Shown here one piece after another: positions 9,385 through 18,113 of a stretch of 25,962 nt of DNA. Under the pieces are notes generated by a model. That model saw only the letters and a program-made list of their open reading frames with translations, searched no databases and was not told the DNA's origin. Made by a program: the position numbers and the translations under genes. Each line of letters starts with the position of its first letter. Position 1 is the first letter of the stretch. Source of the DNA: Parasitella parasitica (lineage: Eukaryota; Mucoromycota; Mucoromycetes; Mucorales; Mucoraceae); NCBI GenBank assembly GCA_025201805.1, contig MU619298.1:17212-43173 (forward strand), read 5' to 3'.

Positions 9385-11026
9385 ATGAAACGCTCGAACG
9401 ATTCCCAACAACAATCATATCAAGATGACAACAAAAAACCTCGTTATTCTATTCAAGGCTACAAGTAAGACTTCAATGTGTACTGGAATAGAAAAATAAA
9501 AGGACTAATGATTTATCAGTGATGTTTATGCTCAGTATAGTATGATGCCTCAATATAATCAAGCAAATCCATTTGCACAAGGTGCAGCTTCGTCTGCTGC
9601 GTATGGCGGATTTGCTCAACCGAATGCTGCCATGTACGCAATGGGCTACGGTAATCCACAATCCATGATGGCTGGCCAATATGGCGGAGCCTACCCGCAA
9701 TCGTTCAATACTGGTGCTGTTGGTTACGCTGCCGCTGGTGTTGGTGCTGGAGGCATGATGTCTGCTGAACCTAGCCGTACTATTTACTTGGGCAATGTCA
9801 ACAAGGACATCGATCCGCACGATATTCTCAAGTGTGTTCACACTGGCAACATTGATTCATTCCGCGCTGTACCTGAAAAAAACTGCGCCTTCCTGACTTT
9901 TGTTGAGCCAGCTAGCGCACAAATGTTTTACCAAGAATTCCTTACCAAAAAGCTCGTGGCGGGAGAAACAGAGATCAAGGTCGGTTGGGGTAAGCCTAAT
10001 ACTATGCCACATGCCAAGAAGATGTTAATTCAATCGGGCGCCACACGCAATGTTTACTTGGGTCGCTTGACCGAGGCTGATACTGAAGAAACCATTCGAA
10101 CTGCAGCAACAGCATTTGGTCCCATCGAGCAAATCAAACTACTCCGCGAGAAAAATATTGCCTTTATTCACTATCTTAGTATCGCATCCGCTACGAAATG
10201 CATCACTGCCTTATCTGCAGACCCAGCTTGGAAAGACAAAAAGGTGAATTATGGTAAAGATCAATCTTCGGATATGGTTGACCAATTCAATCCCGTTGGC
10301 GCATATGGTAACCCTTATGGAGGTGTTGGAGGTTTTGCTGGTTTCGATCCCTATGGTATGAACGCTGGATATGCGATGCAAGCCAACACGGGCACAGTTC
10401 AGCGTACGCTTTACTTTGGAAATGTTCATCCTGAAGCAACTTGTGAAGATCTATGCAATATTATCCGAGGCGGTGCATTGTTGCAAATCCGCTTCTTTCC
10501 TGAAAAGCATATTGCATTCGTTTCATTCATGGACGCAGAAACCGCAATGACAGTTTTCAACCACGCAGCTACTACTGGGTTTGTTATTAAGGGAAGAAAG
10601 GTCCGTGTTGGCTGGGGCAAACCAAACACCATTCCTCATCAAGTAGCGATAGCCTTTCAAAATGGAGCAACTCGTAATATTTATATCGGCGGTATCGATG
10701 ACAAATTTTCTATTGAAAAATTGCGCACAGATTTCTCTGAATTTGGCGAAGTGGAACTAGTGAATGTCTTTAAGGAAAAAAACTGTGCATTTGTTAATTT
10801 TACAAGTATTGCAAACGCAATGAATGCACTTAAAGGAATCAAAGCAAAGCCTGACTATGCTGATGTCAAGATTAATTATGGTAAAGATCGCTGTAGCAAT
10901 CCTTGGAAGCTGATGAAAAGAAAAGTAGTAGGCAATGTTTCTCCTGGCACTAAGAAACATGAAAGTGATGAGCATGCTGATGATCTGAAGCATTTGAAAG
11001 GCAATAACGTTAAAGACGAGTTTTAA
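9385..11026 (+). CDS. NRD1-like RNA-binding protein with four RRMs
   Basis: The coding exons are 9385-9464 and 9520-11026, joined over a 55-nt intron with a GGACTAATG branch site, giving 528 residues. Four RNA-recognition motifs are visible: 113-187 (RTIYLGNV, NCAFLTF), 203-276 (RNVYLGRL, NIAFIHY), 322-396 (RTLYFGNV, HIAFVSF) and 412-486 (RNIYIGGI, NCAFVNF). RRM1 and RRM3 end in VGWGKPN, and RRM2 and RRM4 in NYGKD. This alternating layout is that of fission yeast Nrd1/Msa2, a cytoplasmic mRNA-binding repressor of sexual differentiation genes. The N-terminus is basic then Ala/Gly/Gln/Tyr-rich, as in proteins that enter RNA granules. A later acceptor (9540) would also keep the frame and drop seven residues. 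A transposon end lies 23 bp beyond the stop, so the 3' UTR probably runs into it. Confidence 0.92.
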
Positions 11027-11049
11027 TCAGGTTGTTTTCTACCCTAGTA

Positions 11050-11145
11050 CAGTTGTACTGATTAATTTTGTCAGTTTTAAAAAAATAAATATTGTTAGTA
11101 AAAAAATGAATGTCGTTTGGCAAAAGACAAATGTCACTAACCTAA
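11050..11145 (+). repeat. Left inverted repeat of the Fanzor element
   Basis: Starts TA|CAGTTGTAC 23 bp after the NRD1-like stop codon. Phased motifs read ATTTTGTCAG, AAATATTGTTAG, GAATGTCGTTTG and CAAATGTCACTAA at offsets about 16, 38, 60 and 80. An AATAAA within it (about 11083) could serve as the polyadenylation signal of the NRD1-like mRNA. Confidence 0.6.
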
Positions 11146-11182
11146 GAAAAAATATCTGTTAGCTCAAAAGTACGTGCCTGCA

Positions 11183-13902
11183 TTAAATAACCAGGGCGTT
11201 AACCTTGGTGGAAAGTTTCTGTCTTTGTTGTCTTGAGAAAATTGTCGGTCGTCTGCCTGTCTCCCTCAAGGAGACTAAAATCCTTCTGAAGTTTAATACA
11301 GCTGCAAGATCTCGATTCCATAGTCGGTTTTCATTGCTGAAACACACACTGCTTCGACATCTTGAACAAGATTAGTCTTCATAATCCAATGTTACGTGAA
11401 CATATATATTTTTTTTTATTTACCTTGTTAGGCCATGACACTTTACAGTGGGCATTTTGTGGCGTTGATATGGTCTAGAGTTTCGGATTGTTTTAAACTT
11501 TTGATCGAGCTTGCCACCACAGCCTGGGCAGAGGGAAGATGTTTTGTATTCGCAGCATCTTGATCAATCCAGCGTTTCTAATTGGTTCATGGTATTTGAC
11601 GTTTGGTGCAGACCAATTTCCAATTACCAGAACTGAATTCGATCCAAACTTCGTTTTCAACTTGTTTACCAACTGCGCATCATTTTTGTCGTAGTATAAT
11701 TTGCTTGAAAACTTGAGTTTTCTGNNNNNNNNNNNNNNNNNNNNNNNNNNNNNNNNNNNNNNNNNNNNNNNNNNNNNNNNNNNNNNNNNNNNNNNNNNNN
11801 NNNNNNNNNNNNNNNNNNNNNNNNNNNNNNNNNNNNNNNNNNNNNNNNNNNNNNNNNNNNNNNNNNNNNNNNNNNNNNNNNNNNNNNNNNNNNNNNNNNN
11901 NNNNNNNNNNNNNNNNNNNNNNNNNNNNNNNNNNNNNNNNNNNNNNNNNNNNNNNNNNNNNNNNNNNNNNNNNNNNNNNNNNNNNNNNNNNNNNNNNNNN
12001 NNNNNNNNNNNNNNNNNNNNNNNNNNNNNNNNNNNNNNNNNNNNNNNNNNNNNNNNNNNNNNNNNNNNNNNNNNNNNNNNNNNNNNNNNNNNNNNNNNNN
12101 NNNNNNNNNNNNNNNNNNNNNNNNNNNNNNNNNNNNNNNNNNNNNNNNNNNNNNNNNNNNNNNNNNNNNNNNNNNNNNNNNNNNNNNNNNNNNNNNNNNN
12201 NNNNNNNNNNNNNNNNNNNNNNNNNNNNNNNNNNNNNNNNNNNNNNNNNNNNNNNNNNNNNNNNNNNNNNNNNNNNNNNNNNNNNNNNNNNNNNNNNNNN
12301 NNNNNNNNNNNNNNNNNNNNNNNNNNNNNNNNNNNNNNNNNNNNNNNNNNNNNNNNNNNNNNNNNNNNNNNNNNNNNNNNNNNNNNNNNNNNNNNNNNNN
12401 NNNNNNNNNNNNNNNNNNNNNNNNNNNNNNNNNNNNNNNNNNNNNNNNNNNNNNNNNNNNNNNNNNNNNNNNNNNNNNNNNNNNNNNNNNNNNNNNNNNN
12501 NNNNNNNNNNNNNNNNNNNNNNNNNNNNNNNNNNNNNNNNNNNNNNNNNNNNNNNNNNNNNNNNNNNNNNNNNNNNNNNNNNNNNNNNNNNNNNNNNNNN
12601 NNNNNNNNNNNNNNNNNNNNNNNNNNNNNNNNNNNNNNNNNNNNNNNNNNNNNNNNNNNNNNNNNNNNNNNNNNAACGAAGGCTTTGAAGTGGTTTTCTG
12701 GATTAGCCTTTACATCGTAGAAGATTGAGCCCATTTTAAACTTGTAATTTTCTGGGTATGCCGACAAGAAAGTTTGTACTTTTGGTTTTGATGATTCATT
12801 CAAAATATCAACGTTGGGCATACCTTTTTTAGCTACAGCTTATATAACTTGATCACAGGGATTGTAAGCCTTTTGTCGTATCGCTTCTTTAATAGCTTCT
12901 TCACTAAACGCATTGGACGCCATTTCTTTACGGATGGTTTCCGCTCTTTCTTTTTTTTCACAGAGCTTATTTAGTAGAGTTCGCAATCTATTTCCAAAAT
13001 GGGTCTTTATGTTGTTAAGATAGGCAGTTTGGATCTTGGTGCACTCATATAGTGCTATTTGTTGAGCATTCACCAGTTTGATTGGAGTATAATTCGCGTT
13101 TTCCAAGTAAGATTGTTGATATTTTGCCATGAACTTCCTGTACTCCGCAGTCGTGTCTTTAAGCTTAGCAGACCTGCGGGTAGTATTTTGGGCAATCAGA
13201 GACAAGAACACTTCCACAAAGAATTCTTTTCGCACAAATTCATTCAAGTTGAAATTGCTGTTTGTGGCCAGTTCTTTCAAGAACATGTATTTTGAAAAAG
13301 CAAATGTGTGAGTGATAACTGTATGAGTAGTATTCACTAGATTATGCAATGGCTGCAAATATTCTGGTTTCCATATATTTTTGATAGTTGTTTTCACTGT
13401 CATCACCTTTTTTCTTGTTTTCTCATCAAAGTTTTTCGTTGTAGAACCAGGTTTGGTAGCAGTAGAGTCAGACTTGGAAGTAGTAACATTAGGTACATTC
13501 ATGAAATTATCTGGTTGTGTAGTCTTGCTTGATTCACCTATCATTGGACCTTGAGCATTGGTGTTACGAAAGCTGATCTTGCTTGTGCTACCAATTTCGT
13601 CTTTGGCCCTCTTTCTTGCAGAATTGTCGCTTTGTTTACCTATGTAATGGGTGTTTAAAATGCTTTGAATCTTCAACACTTATGAATATAATGTGCTTAT
13701 ACATACTTCTTTTTCTAAAGCTTACTGATGGCTGAATATCATCATCTGAATTGTCGGTTATAATTTTTTCATATGTGTCTACCATCATAGCTTAAATTAG
13801 TAACGTTTTGATCAGAAATTAACATGTATCTTTACCGTTTCTGTTCTTTAAAGACTCCTCTTCAGAGCAAGAAGTAGAAGTGTCCTTCCGAATTTTCTTC
13901 AT
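11183..13902 (-). pseudogene. Fanzor (eukaryotic TnpB-like RNA-guided nuclease), broken
   Basis: Fanzor proteins are RuvC-type nucleases related to TnpB and Cas12, guided by an RNA made from their own element. Visible parts: exons 13902-13836, 13790-13726 and 13670-12675 (basic, Ser/Thr-rich N-terminus with likely NLSs KKIRK and RKRAK, then a helical domain with EYLQPLHNLVNTTHTVITH and AQQIALYECTKIQTAYLNN); a gap; 11724-11424 (FGSNSVLVIGNWSAPN, then a zinc ribbon with EYKTSSLCPGCGGK and KCHGLTRC); and 11360-11183, holding the RuvC-III motif NRDLAAVLNFRRI. A 63-nt intron separates the last two exons. Lesions: an in-frame TAA at 12842-12840, and a frame change with loss of roughly ten codons near 11556-11552, between GLIKML and the zinc ribbon. 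A TATATAAATA box lies about 25-35 bp upstream of the ATG. RuvC-I would lie in the gap and cannot be judged. Confidence 0.85.
11725..12674. other. Assembly gap of 950 unknown bases
   Basis: A run of N lies inside the Fanzor gene and removes its central part, including the expected RuvC-I region. The reading frame on the two sides agrees if the stated length is right. Such gaps often mark multi-copy sequence that failed to assemble. Confidence 1.
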
Positions 13903-14035
13903 CTGTACTTTTCTGAAGGGAATAGTTATTTATATATTGTGTCTTCAGAAAATTAGTTTGAAAAAGAAACAAATGTGTAGAAAAAAAACAAGACAAAAAA
14001 TATTTATGGAGGATGCATTGTAGGTTCTGGTAACG

Positions 14036-14185
14036 ACAATATGTGCTTTTAAATATGACAATTATTTTTGTTGAAATCGACATTTAATTTTGAGGAAACA
14101 CCATTTATTTTTTTCCAATGGATGTTCATATTCCAATAAACGCCATTTGTTTTTTCAAAATGGACAAAATTTACAGGTTGCACTG
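14036..14185 (-). repeat. Right inverted repeat of the Fanzor element
   Basis: Read on the minus strand from 14185 it begins CAGTGCAACC. Motifs ATTTTGTCCA, AAATGGCGTTT, ACATCCATTGG, AAATGGTGTTT, AAATGTCGATTT and AATTGTCATATTT lie at offsets about 16, 38, 60, 80, 101 and 123. The first four share offsets with the left end. Confidence 0.65.
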
Positions 14186-14187
14186 TA

Positions 14188-14756
14188 TATCGAAAAATAA
14201 AAAATATAATGTAGTATTCTGCCACCCAGCCAATATCCTCTTGAGTTATACAGGTGCAACGGCACACATTTGGTTTTAATGATAAAACTCAACAATTTTT
14301 TTTTGCTCTTTAATACAATACGGTACAAAGTGCTACAAAGCTGTGTTACAGAAAACAGATGAAGAGAAGATACATTTCTTTCGATTTTTTATCTGATGGT
14401 GAACGTTATCAGATTTAAGAACTCCGGAATAGGGTATAAACTACCACCGCGCCAATCGAACCTCGTATTCTCACTAAATTTACACCTGGAATTTATCTTG
14501 GTGTAGCCGCCATATCATGGTACTTGCTTACAGTTTAGGGAATTTTTGATACTTTATTATATAATTAAGAGCCAAATCAAGGAAACAGATGCGAGAGAGC
14601 GGTCTGGTTGTTTATCCGCTGAATTCCGCTCTAAAATATGATCAGTGTACAAGGTCTCAGATCAAAATGACTGGACAAATGGTAAAATCAAGCCATCGAA
14701 GTTTAAGCTGCGAGGAAGCCCTGCTTGTTCTCAATTATTTATGGCTAGAAAGCACA
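14188..14756. other. Intergenic region right of the Fanzor element
   Basis: AT-rich sequence between the transposon end and the core promoter of the secreted-protein gene. No coding frame, repeat or RNA gene was recognised. Confidence 0.4.
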
Positions 14757-14766
14757 TATATAAAAG
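14757..14766 (+). promoter_or_regulatory. TATA box of the secreted-protein gene
   Basis: TATATAAAAG lies 65 bp upstream of the start codon of the small secreted protein, a near-ideal core promoter element at a plausible distance, followed by a short A/T-rich leader. Confidence 0.65.
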
Positions 14767-14830
14767 GCGAAAACATAAGCGCAATCTCTTTGTTTTTATT
14801 TTTTTATAATCAAAATTTATTTTATCCAGG

Positions 14831-15399
14831 ATGCGTTCTTCACTTGCCGTTGCCGCTGTTGCCGTTGTCGTTGCTGTTTCTGCTGAAGATTGCAACCCTT
14901 CATACGACGTTGCCACCTCTGGTACTTGCTTTACCAACTGCAACATCGTAAGTTTATGATAGTATTATGTGTTGTCAGATTTTAAATCAAAATGCGTTAG
15001 AATGCTGGTAATACTTTCTTGTCTGGTTGGACTATGGATCACACCTCTCCCAACTTCATTTCTTCCCTTACCCTCATGTGTAATAAGGGCACTTCGGAAT
15101 ACTTGGCCTTCATGTCCAAGGCTGGCATGTGCATGGCTGGCTGCCCTGATAATCCTGAGCTTTTCAACTCTGAATTTGCTGGTGCTTGTGCTTGGTGGGC
15201 TATTCATAAAAACGATGCTTGTGGTGATAGCGGCGCCTCTGCTTCCAACACTACCACCTCATCGAACTCTAGTGCTGCTGTTGCCGCTGCCACTCAAAGC
15301 TCCTCCGCTGCCTCTACTTCTGCTGCTAGTCAGACTTTCACCGGCCTGCAAAACTTGGCTCTTGTATTGGCTGCCGGTGCCGCTTTCTTTGCCCTGTAA
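14831..15399 (+). CDS. Small secreted eight-cysteine protein, probably GPI-anchored
   Basis: Exons 14831-14947 and 15001-15399 are joined across a 53-nt intron (donor GTAAGT, acceptor GTTAG), giving 171 residues. Residues 1-18 form a signal peptide with cleavage expected after VSA. The mature domain has eight cysteines at 21, 33, 37, 66, 83, 87, 102 and 113, enough for four disulphides. Residues about 116-150 are Ser/Thr/Ala-rich, a likely O-glycosylated stalk, and the end is a hydrophobic tail (NLALVLAAGAAFFAL) of GPI-signal type. It should sit on the cell wall or outer membrane face. The cysteine count recalls CFEM proteins, but the spacing (x11, x3, x28, x16, x3, x14, x10) is different, so the family is not named. 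Codon choice is C-ended and more G+C-rich than its neighbours, suggesting strong expression. Confidence 0.88.
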
Positions 15400-16013
15400 A
15401 CTTATAACTTATTGTACTATAAATTTTTATTTTCATCTAATGCTAAACAACATGGAAAAAAAAATTGACACGAATTTAACATAAGCTACTGAATTGCAAT
15501 ATTATATCGAACCACTATGTTAGAATTCAATTTTTTATTTGTCTTAATAAACGTATCTGCTACCATTTATTTACGTTACATGCGAGCTTTTTTTTTTATT
15601 ATCAGATTTTTCTATCGTTTCTATAATCTCCATCTATCTTGCGTAACCAACAGGGCGGGGAAACATACTGACAGAAAAAGATCTGATAAAACATAAGTTT
15701 GAACGCAGTATAAGCAAAAAAAACATTTTTAAAACCTCCCAACTTTAAAAGGTAAAGTGAGTGAATGATACTAATAATCGAGTGAAATATGCTGAAAATT
15801 AAGTCCTGACTTGCCACCAAATCTCGTTCATTATTAGAGCCCTGAATTTAGAAACCGTGTATAAACCTTCACATTTTCAGTTTATTCGATTCAAAAAATT
15901 CACATCAACCACTATTTTTCGCATTTAATCTCACTATTAATATATCATCTTTGTCATTCGCTTTTAATGGTCGCAAAAAACGCCCTATTGCTATTGATGA
16001 TTAAGAAGAAAAA
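15400..16013. other. Intergenic region
   Basis: Holds the 3' UTR of the secreted-protein gene and AT-rich sequence. A TATAAACC box (about 15859-15866) precedes the remnant that starts at 16014. A minus-strand frame at 15602-15820 shows no domain and appears to be a chance frame. Confidence 0.4.
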
Positions 16014-16286
16014 ATGTCAGATCAGTCAGTCTTGCGAACTAATCAGCACTTGAACAGCCAATTTACTTTCGTGATGCATACAATCAACAACAATTATAAC
16101 AAAGAAGTTGGGTATAGCTCTCATCACAATTCCATGTTCAATGCAATATTCTTTCAGTTGCAGCAGCAAAATGAACAACTAAGACAGTAAAAAGACAGCA
16201 CAAGACAGCAACAAGACATAATCAAAACATTGAGAACAAGCCAGCAATCTATTAAATCGCAGCTACAGCTTGCTTTGGCAGGCTAA
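16014..16286 (+). pseudogene. Gln/Asn-rich coiled-coil protein remnant
   Basis: From ATG 16014 a frame of 58 codons ends at TAA (16188-16190). The same frame stays open for another 31 codons to TAA 16284-16286. Both halves are of one style: Gln/Asn-rich with heptad-like spacing (FQLQQQNEQLRQ before the stop, QQQDIIKTLRTSQQ after it). The simplest reading is one short gene split by a nonsense mutation. The family is not recognised. Confidence 0.35.
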
Positions 16287-16453
16287 GGATACGGTAGATT
16301 GATAAATTGAGAATTAGGACCAACATAGGTAAAAACTGGTTCCAAACACCACATCCCATATAAAACTAGCAAAGAAGATAAGATTCAAGTTTTTGTCTTT
16401 CTTAGCTTTATTGTGTGCCTACCAAACATGAAGTTTAAAAAAAAATACAGTTA

Positions 16454-16637
16454 GAATGTTATGTTGCAGGCTCAACTATCATCAACCCTCCAGCTTCGTT
16501 TCTGAAGCCATCCAATGTGCTTCGAAGCAAAGTCCAGACATCACAAGAGAAAATGGATTACTGGAATGCCCTGCAGTTGCAATTCCGAATCTGTCTTACG
16601 CTCAATTTTACATTGCAGAAGGAAAAAGGGAGACTAT
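16454..16637 (+). other. Open stretch that may be an upstream exon
   Basis: After an ATACAG acceptor this frame is open for about 60 codons (VAGSTIINPPASFLKP, MDYWNALQLQFRICL) and ends at TGA. It lies just upstream of the larger open region at 16673 and has a coding look, but no canonical donor links the two, so either a short non-canonical intron or decay is required. Not recognised. Confidence 0.25.
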
Positions 16638-16672
16638 GATTAGCTGTACATATTTTAATTGAAAAATACTAG

Positions 16673-17904
16673 AATACCCAAAGGTGTAGTGCAAGAAGCA
16701 GAAGCAAAAATCAAGAGTCCAGGAAAAACCACAACAATATTAAACACCGTATATACGCAGAATAAAAAGGCTGTGAGTCCAAAGAAGAATAATGAAGACT
16801 GGACAGAATTTGTGGAAGCTGACATTTTGGAACATTTGAATCTACCTCGCGCTCTCACTTTAGGCTCCAAGCAAATCAATCAAGATACCGGCTTGGCTAC
16901 TTTTCCAAATTTGTTGACTCGAAAAAAGAAGACCACAGAAGACGGGTATAGAGTTTTGGAGATAGAAATAGATCTTGGAAAAAATATTCTTTATCAATGC
17001 TCAACAGCTGATGGTTTGGAGCAAGCCTATTCGCATCACACTAATGCGCGCGCATCGTTGCGCCCATTCTATTACAACCAATCCATGAAAAAAAGAAGAA
17101 GACGGTTGGAACTCTCTTACAGAAAAGGCTCTGGCAGACTAGCAGCTTACGAGAGAAAAATTTCTAGTGCAAAGAAGCCGATTGTGTTTGTCGGTGATCG
17201 TGGACACGGATTCGGCTCTCGCATCAAGACAGTGGGGGAACAAGTTAATAGGGAGACTGATTACAAGATGAAATTCGTTATGCCTTTTGTTAATTCTGTT
17301 TCCTATGTCAATGACAGATTCCAAATATATTGGTAAGCTATATAGAAAAATTAGTGGTAATAGGAATTGATGCTTTTTTTTAGGGACGTACCATTCGATT
17401 TTTATGATTGTTCAAATATGAACATTCAGCACCGTCAAACATCAAATGCCAAGTTTGCTGAAATTGGTTTTTTGGAAATTGAAGCAGTGGAAACCAAACC
17501 ATTTCTACAGCAGCTGTTGGCAACGACAACAATATTGTACGACTTGGTGAGTTAACTAAAAGAATGCTTCTTAGAAGATTGATGAAGCAAAATCACCAAG
17601 AGAGTTTATGACCTTTGGAGTCATGGTTTATGGCTCAATTGTTGAATATTACATTCACCAGTATCATCCACCACAGTCATCAACAGCACAATCATCATCA
17701 TACTCATTTAAACTGATCCAAAAATGCACGTTACCAACGCTATCAAGTACATGCACCCACATGCTGTCTTTGGAATACTTGATTTACTACAACAAATTGA
17801 TGGAAGATAGTCTTGCTCGCGATAGTGATATTCATAAGCCATACCTCTATAGTCTTATTGATAATGTATTTACACCCATAGTAACATTGTTAAATTTGGA
17901 TTGA
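16673..17904 (+). CDS. Unrecognised spliced protein, possibly a chimera
   Basis: The frame opens after a TACTAG acceptor and has no start ATG of its own; exons are 16673-17332, 17384-17546 and 17575-17904. The first intron (51 nt, GTAAGC, T-run, TTTAG) is convincing and creates FQIYWDVPFDFYDCSN. The second would be only 28 nt. Residues before about 17235 include a basic block (KKRRRR) and KKPIVFVGDRGHGFGSRIK, which to me resembles the last part of a TnpB/Fanzor-like RuvC domain cut off before its zinc ribbon. The rest (KFAEIGFLEIE, TTTILYDL, FMTFGVMVYGSIVEYYIHQY) is a different, globular protein that I cannot name. The switch occurs in an open frame, so this may be a fusion, an insertion scar or one genuine protein. 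Confidence 0.42.
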
Positions 17905-17934
17905 ATTTAGATAAGGTATTTAAATAAAAGTTTT

Positions 17935-18113
17935 TCATATCAGTCATAAATACATTTCATGAGTATTCATGTATCAGCTCTAAAATTACCACGATTACCA
18001 TACCAACTAGTTATAATAGCATAAAGCCTTGACAACGCAGCCGACAGTTATTCTCAGTAATGCCAGTTTGGCTTGGCTAAAAAGACAAGCATTTGCGAAC
18101 AAGCGGTCAATCA
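17935..18113 (-). pseudogene. Segment resembling the 5' end of eukaryotic SSU rRNA
   Basis: On the minus strand, blocks match the start of 18S rRNA in the right order: TTGACC-like start, ATGCTTGTCT, AAGCCA, GGCT, TTGGTAT, then GTGGTAATTTTAGAGCT and ATACATG (18S has GTGGTAATTCTAGAGCT then AATACATG), and a weaker ATGTATTTAT beyond. Between blocks it is highly divergent and shorter in the helix 6 region. The similarity stops near 17935, where the convergent gene's 3' end begins. It may be a decayed rDNA fragment or an RNA-derived insertion; it is far too divergent to be the organism's working rRNA. The comparison was made from memory by eye. Confidence 0.45.

Larger units (their letters stand above)
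11050..14185 (-). mobile_element. TA-flanked DNA transposon carrying a Fanzor gene
   Basis: The element is about 3.1 kb, including a 950-base gap. Its left end (CAGTTGTAC...) and right end read on the minus strand (CAGTGCAAC...) match at about 30 of the first 42 positions without gaps, including AATTTTGTC at positions 15-23 and the AAAAAA.AAAT block at 31-41. TA lies directly outside both ends (11048-11049 and 14186-14187). A motif of AAATGTCG/AAATGGCG type recurs every 20-22 bp at the same offsets (about 16, 38, 60, 80) in both ends, as in the Tc1/mariner element of this window. No transposase is visible, so it was probably non-autonomous. Divergent ends and a broken Fanzor gene mark it as old. 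AT-richness makes part of the match cheap, so the boundaries are moderately certain. Confidence 0.65.

Noticed and set aside
9070-9468. Long forward frame rich in Phe/Leu/Ser before the NRD1-like start
   Set aside because: It begins without ATG and reflects the T/C-rich leader; the real start is ATG 9385 in the same frame.
11701-12720. Forward frame spanning the gap
   Set aside because: It consists almost wholly of unknown bases; the minus-strand Fanzor frame explains both flanks.
14969-15484. 171-codon Leu/Pro-rich forward frame
   Set aside because: It overlaps the secreted-protein exon in another frame and is a by-product of its codon bias.
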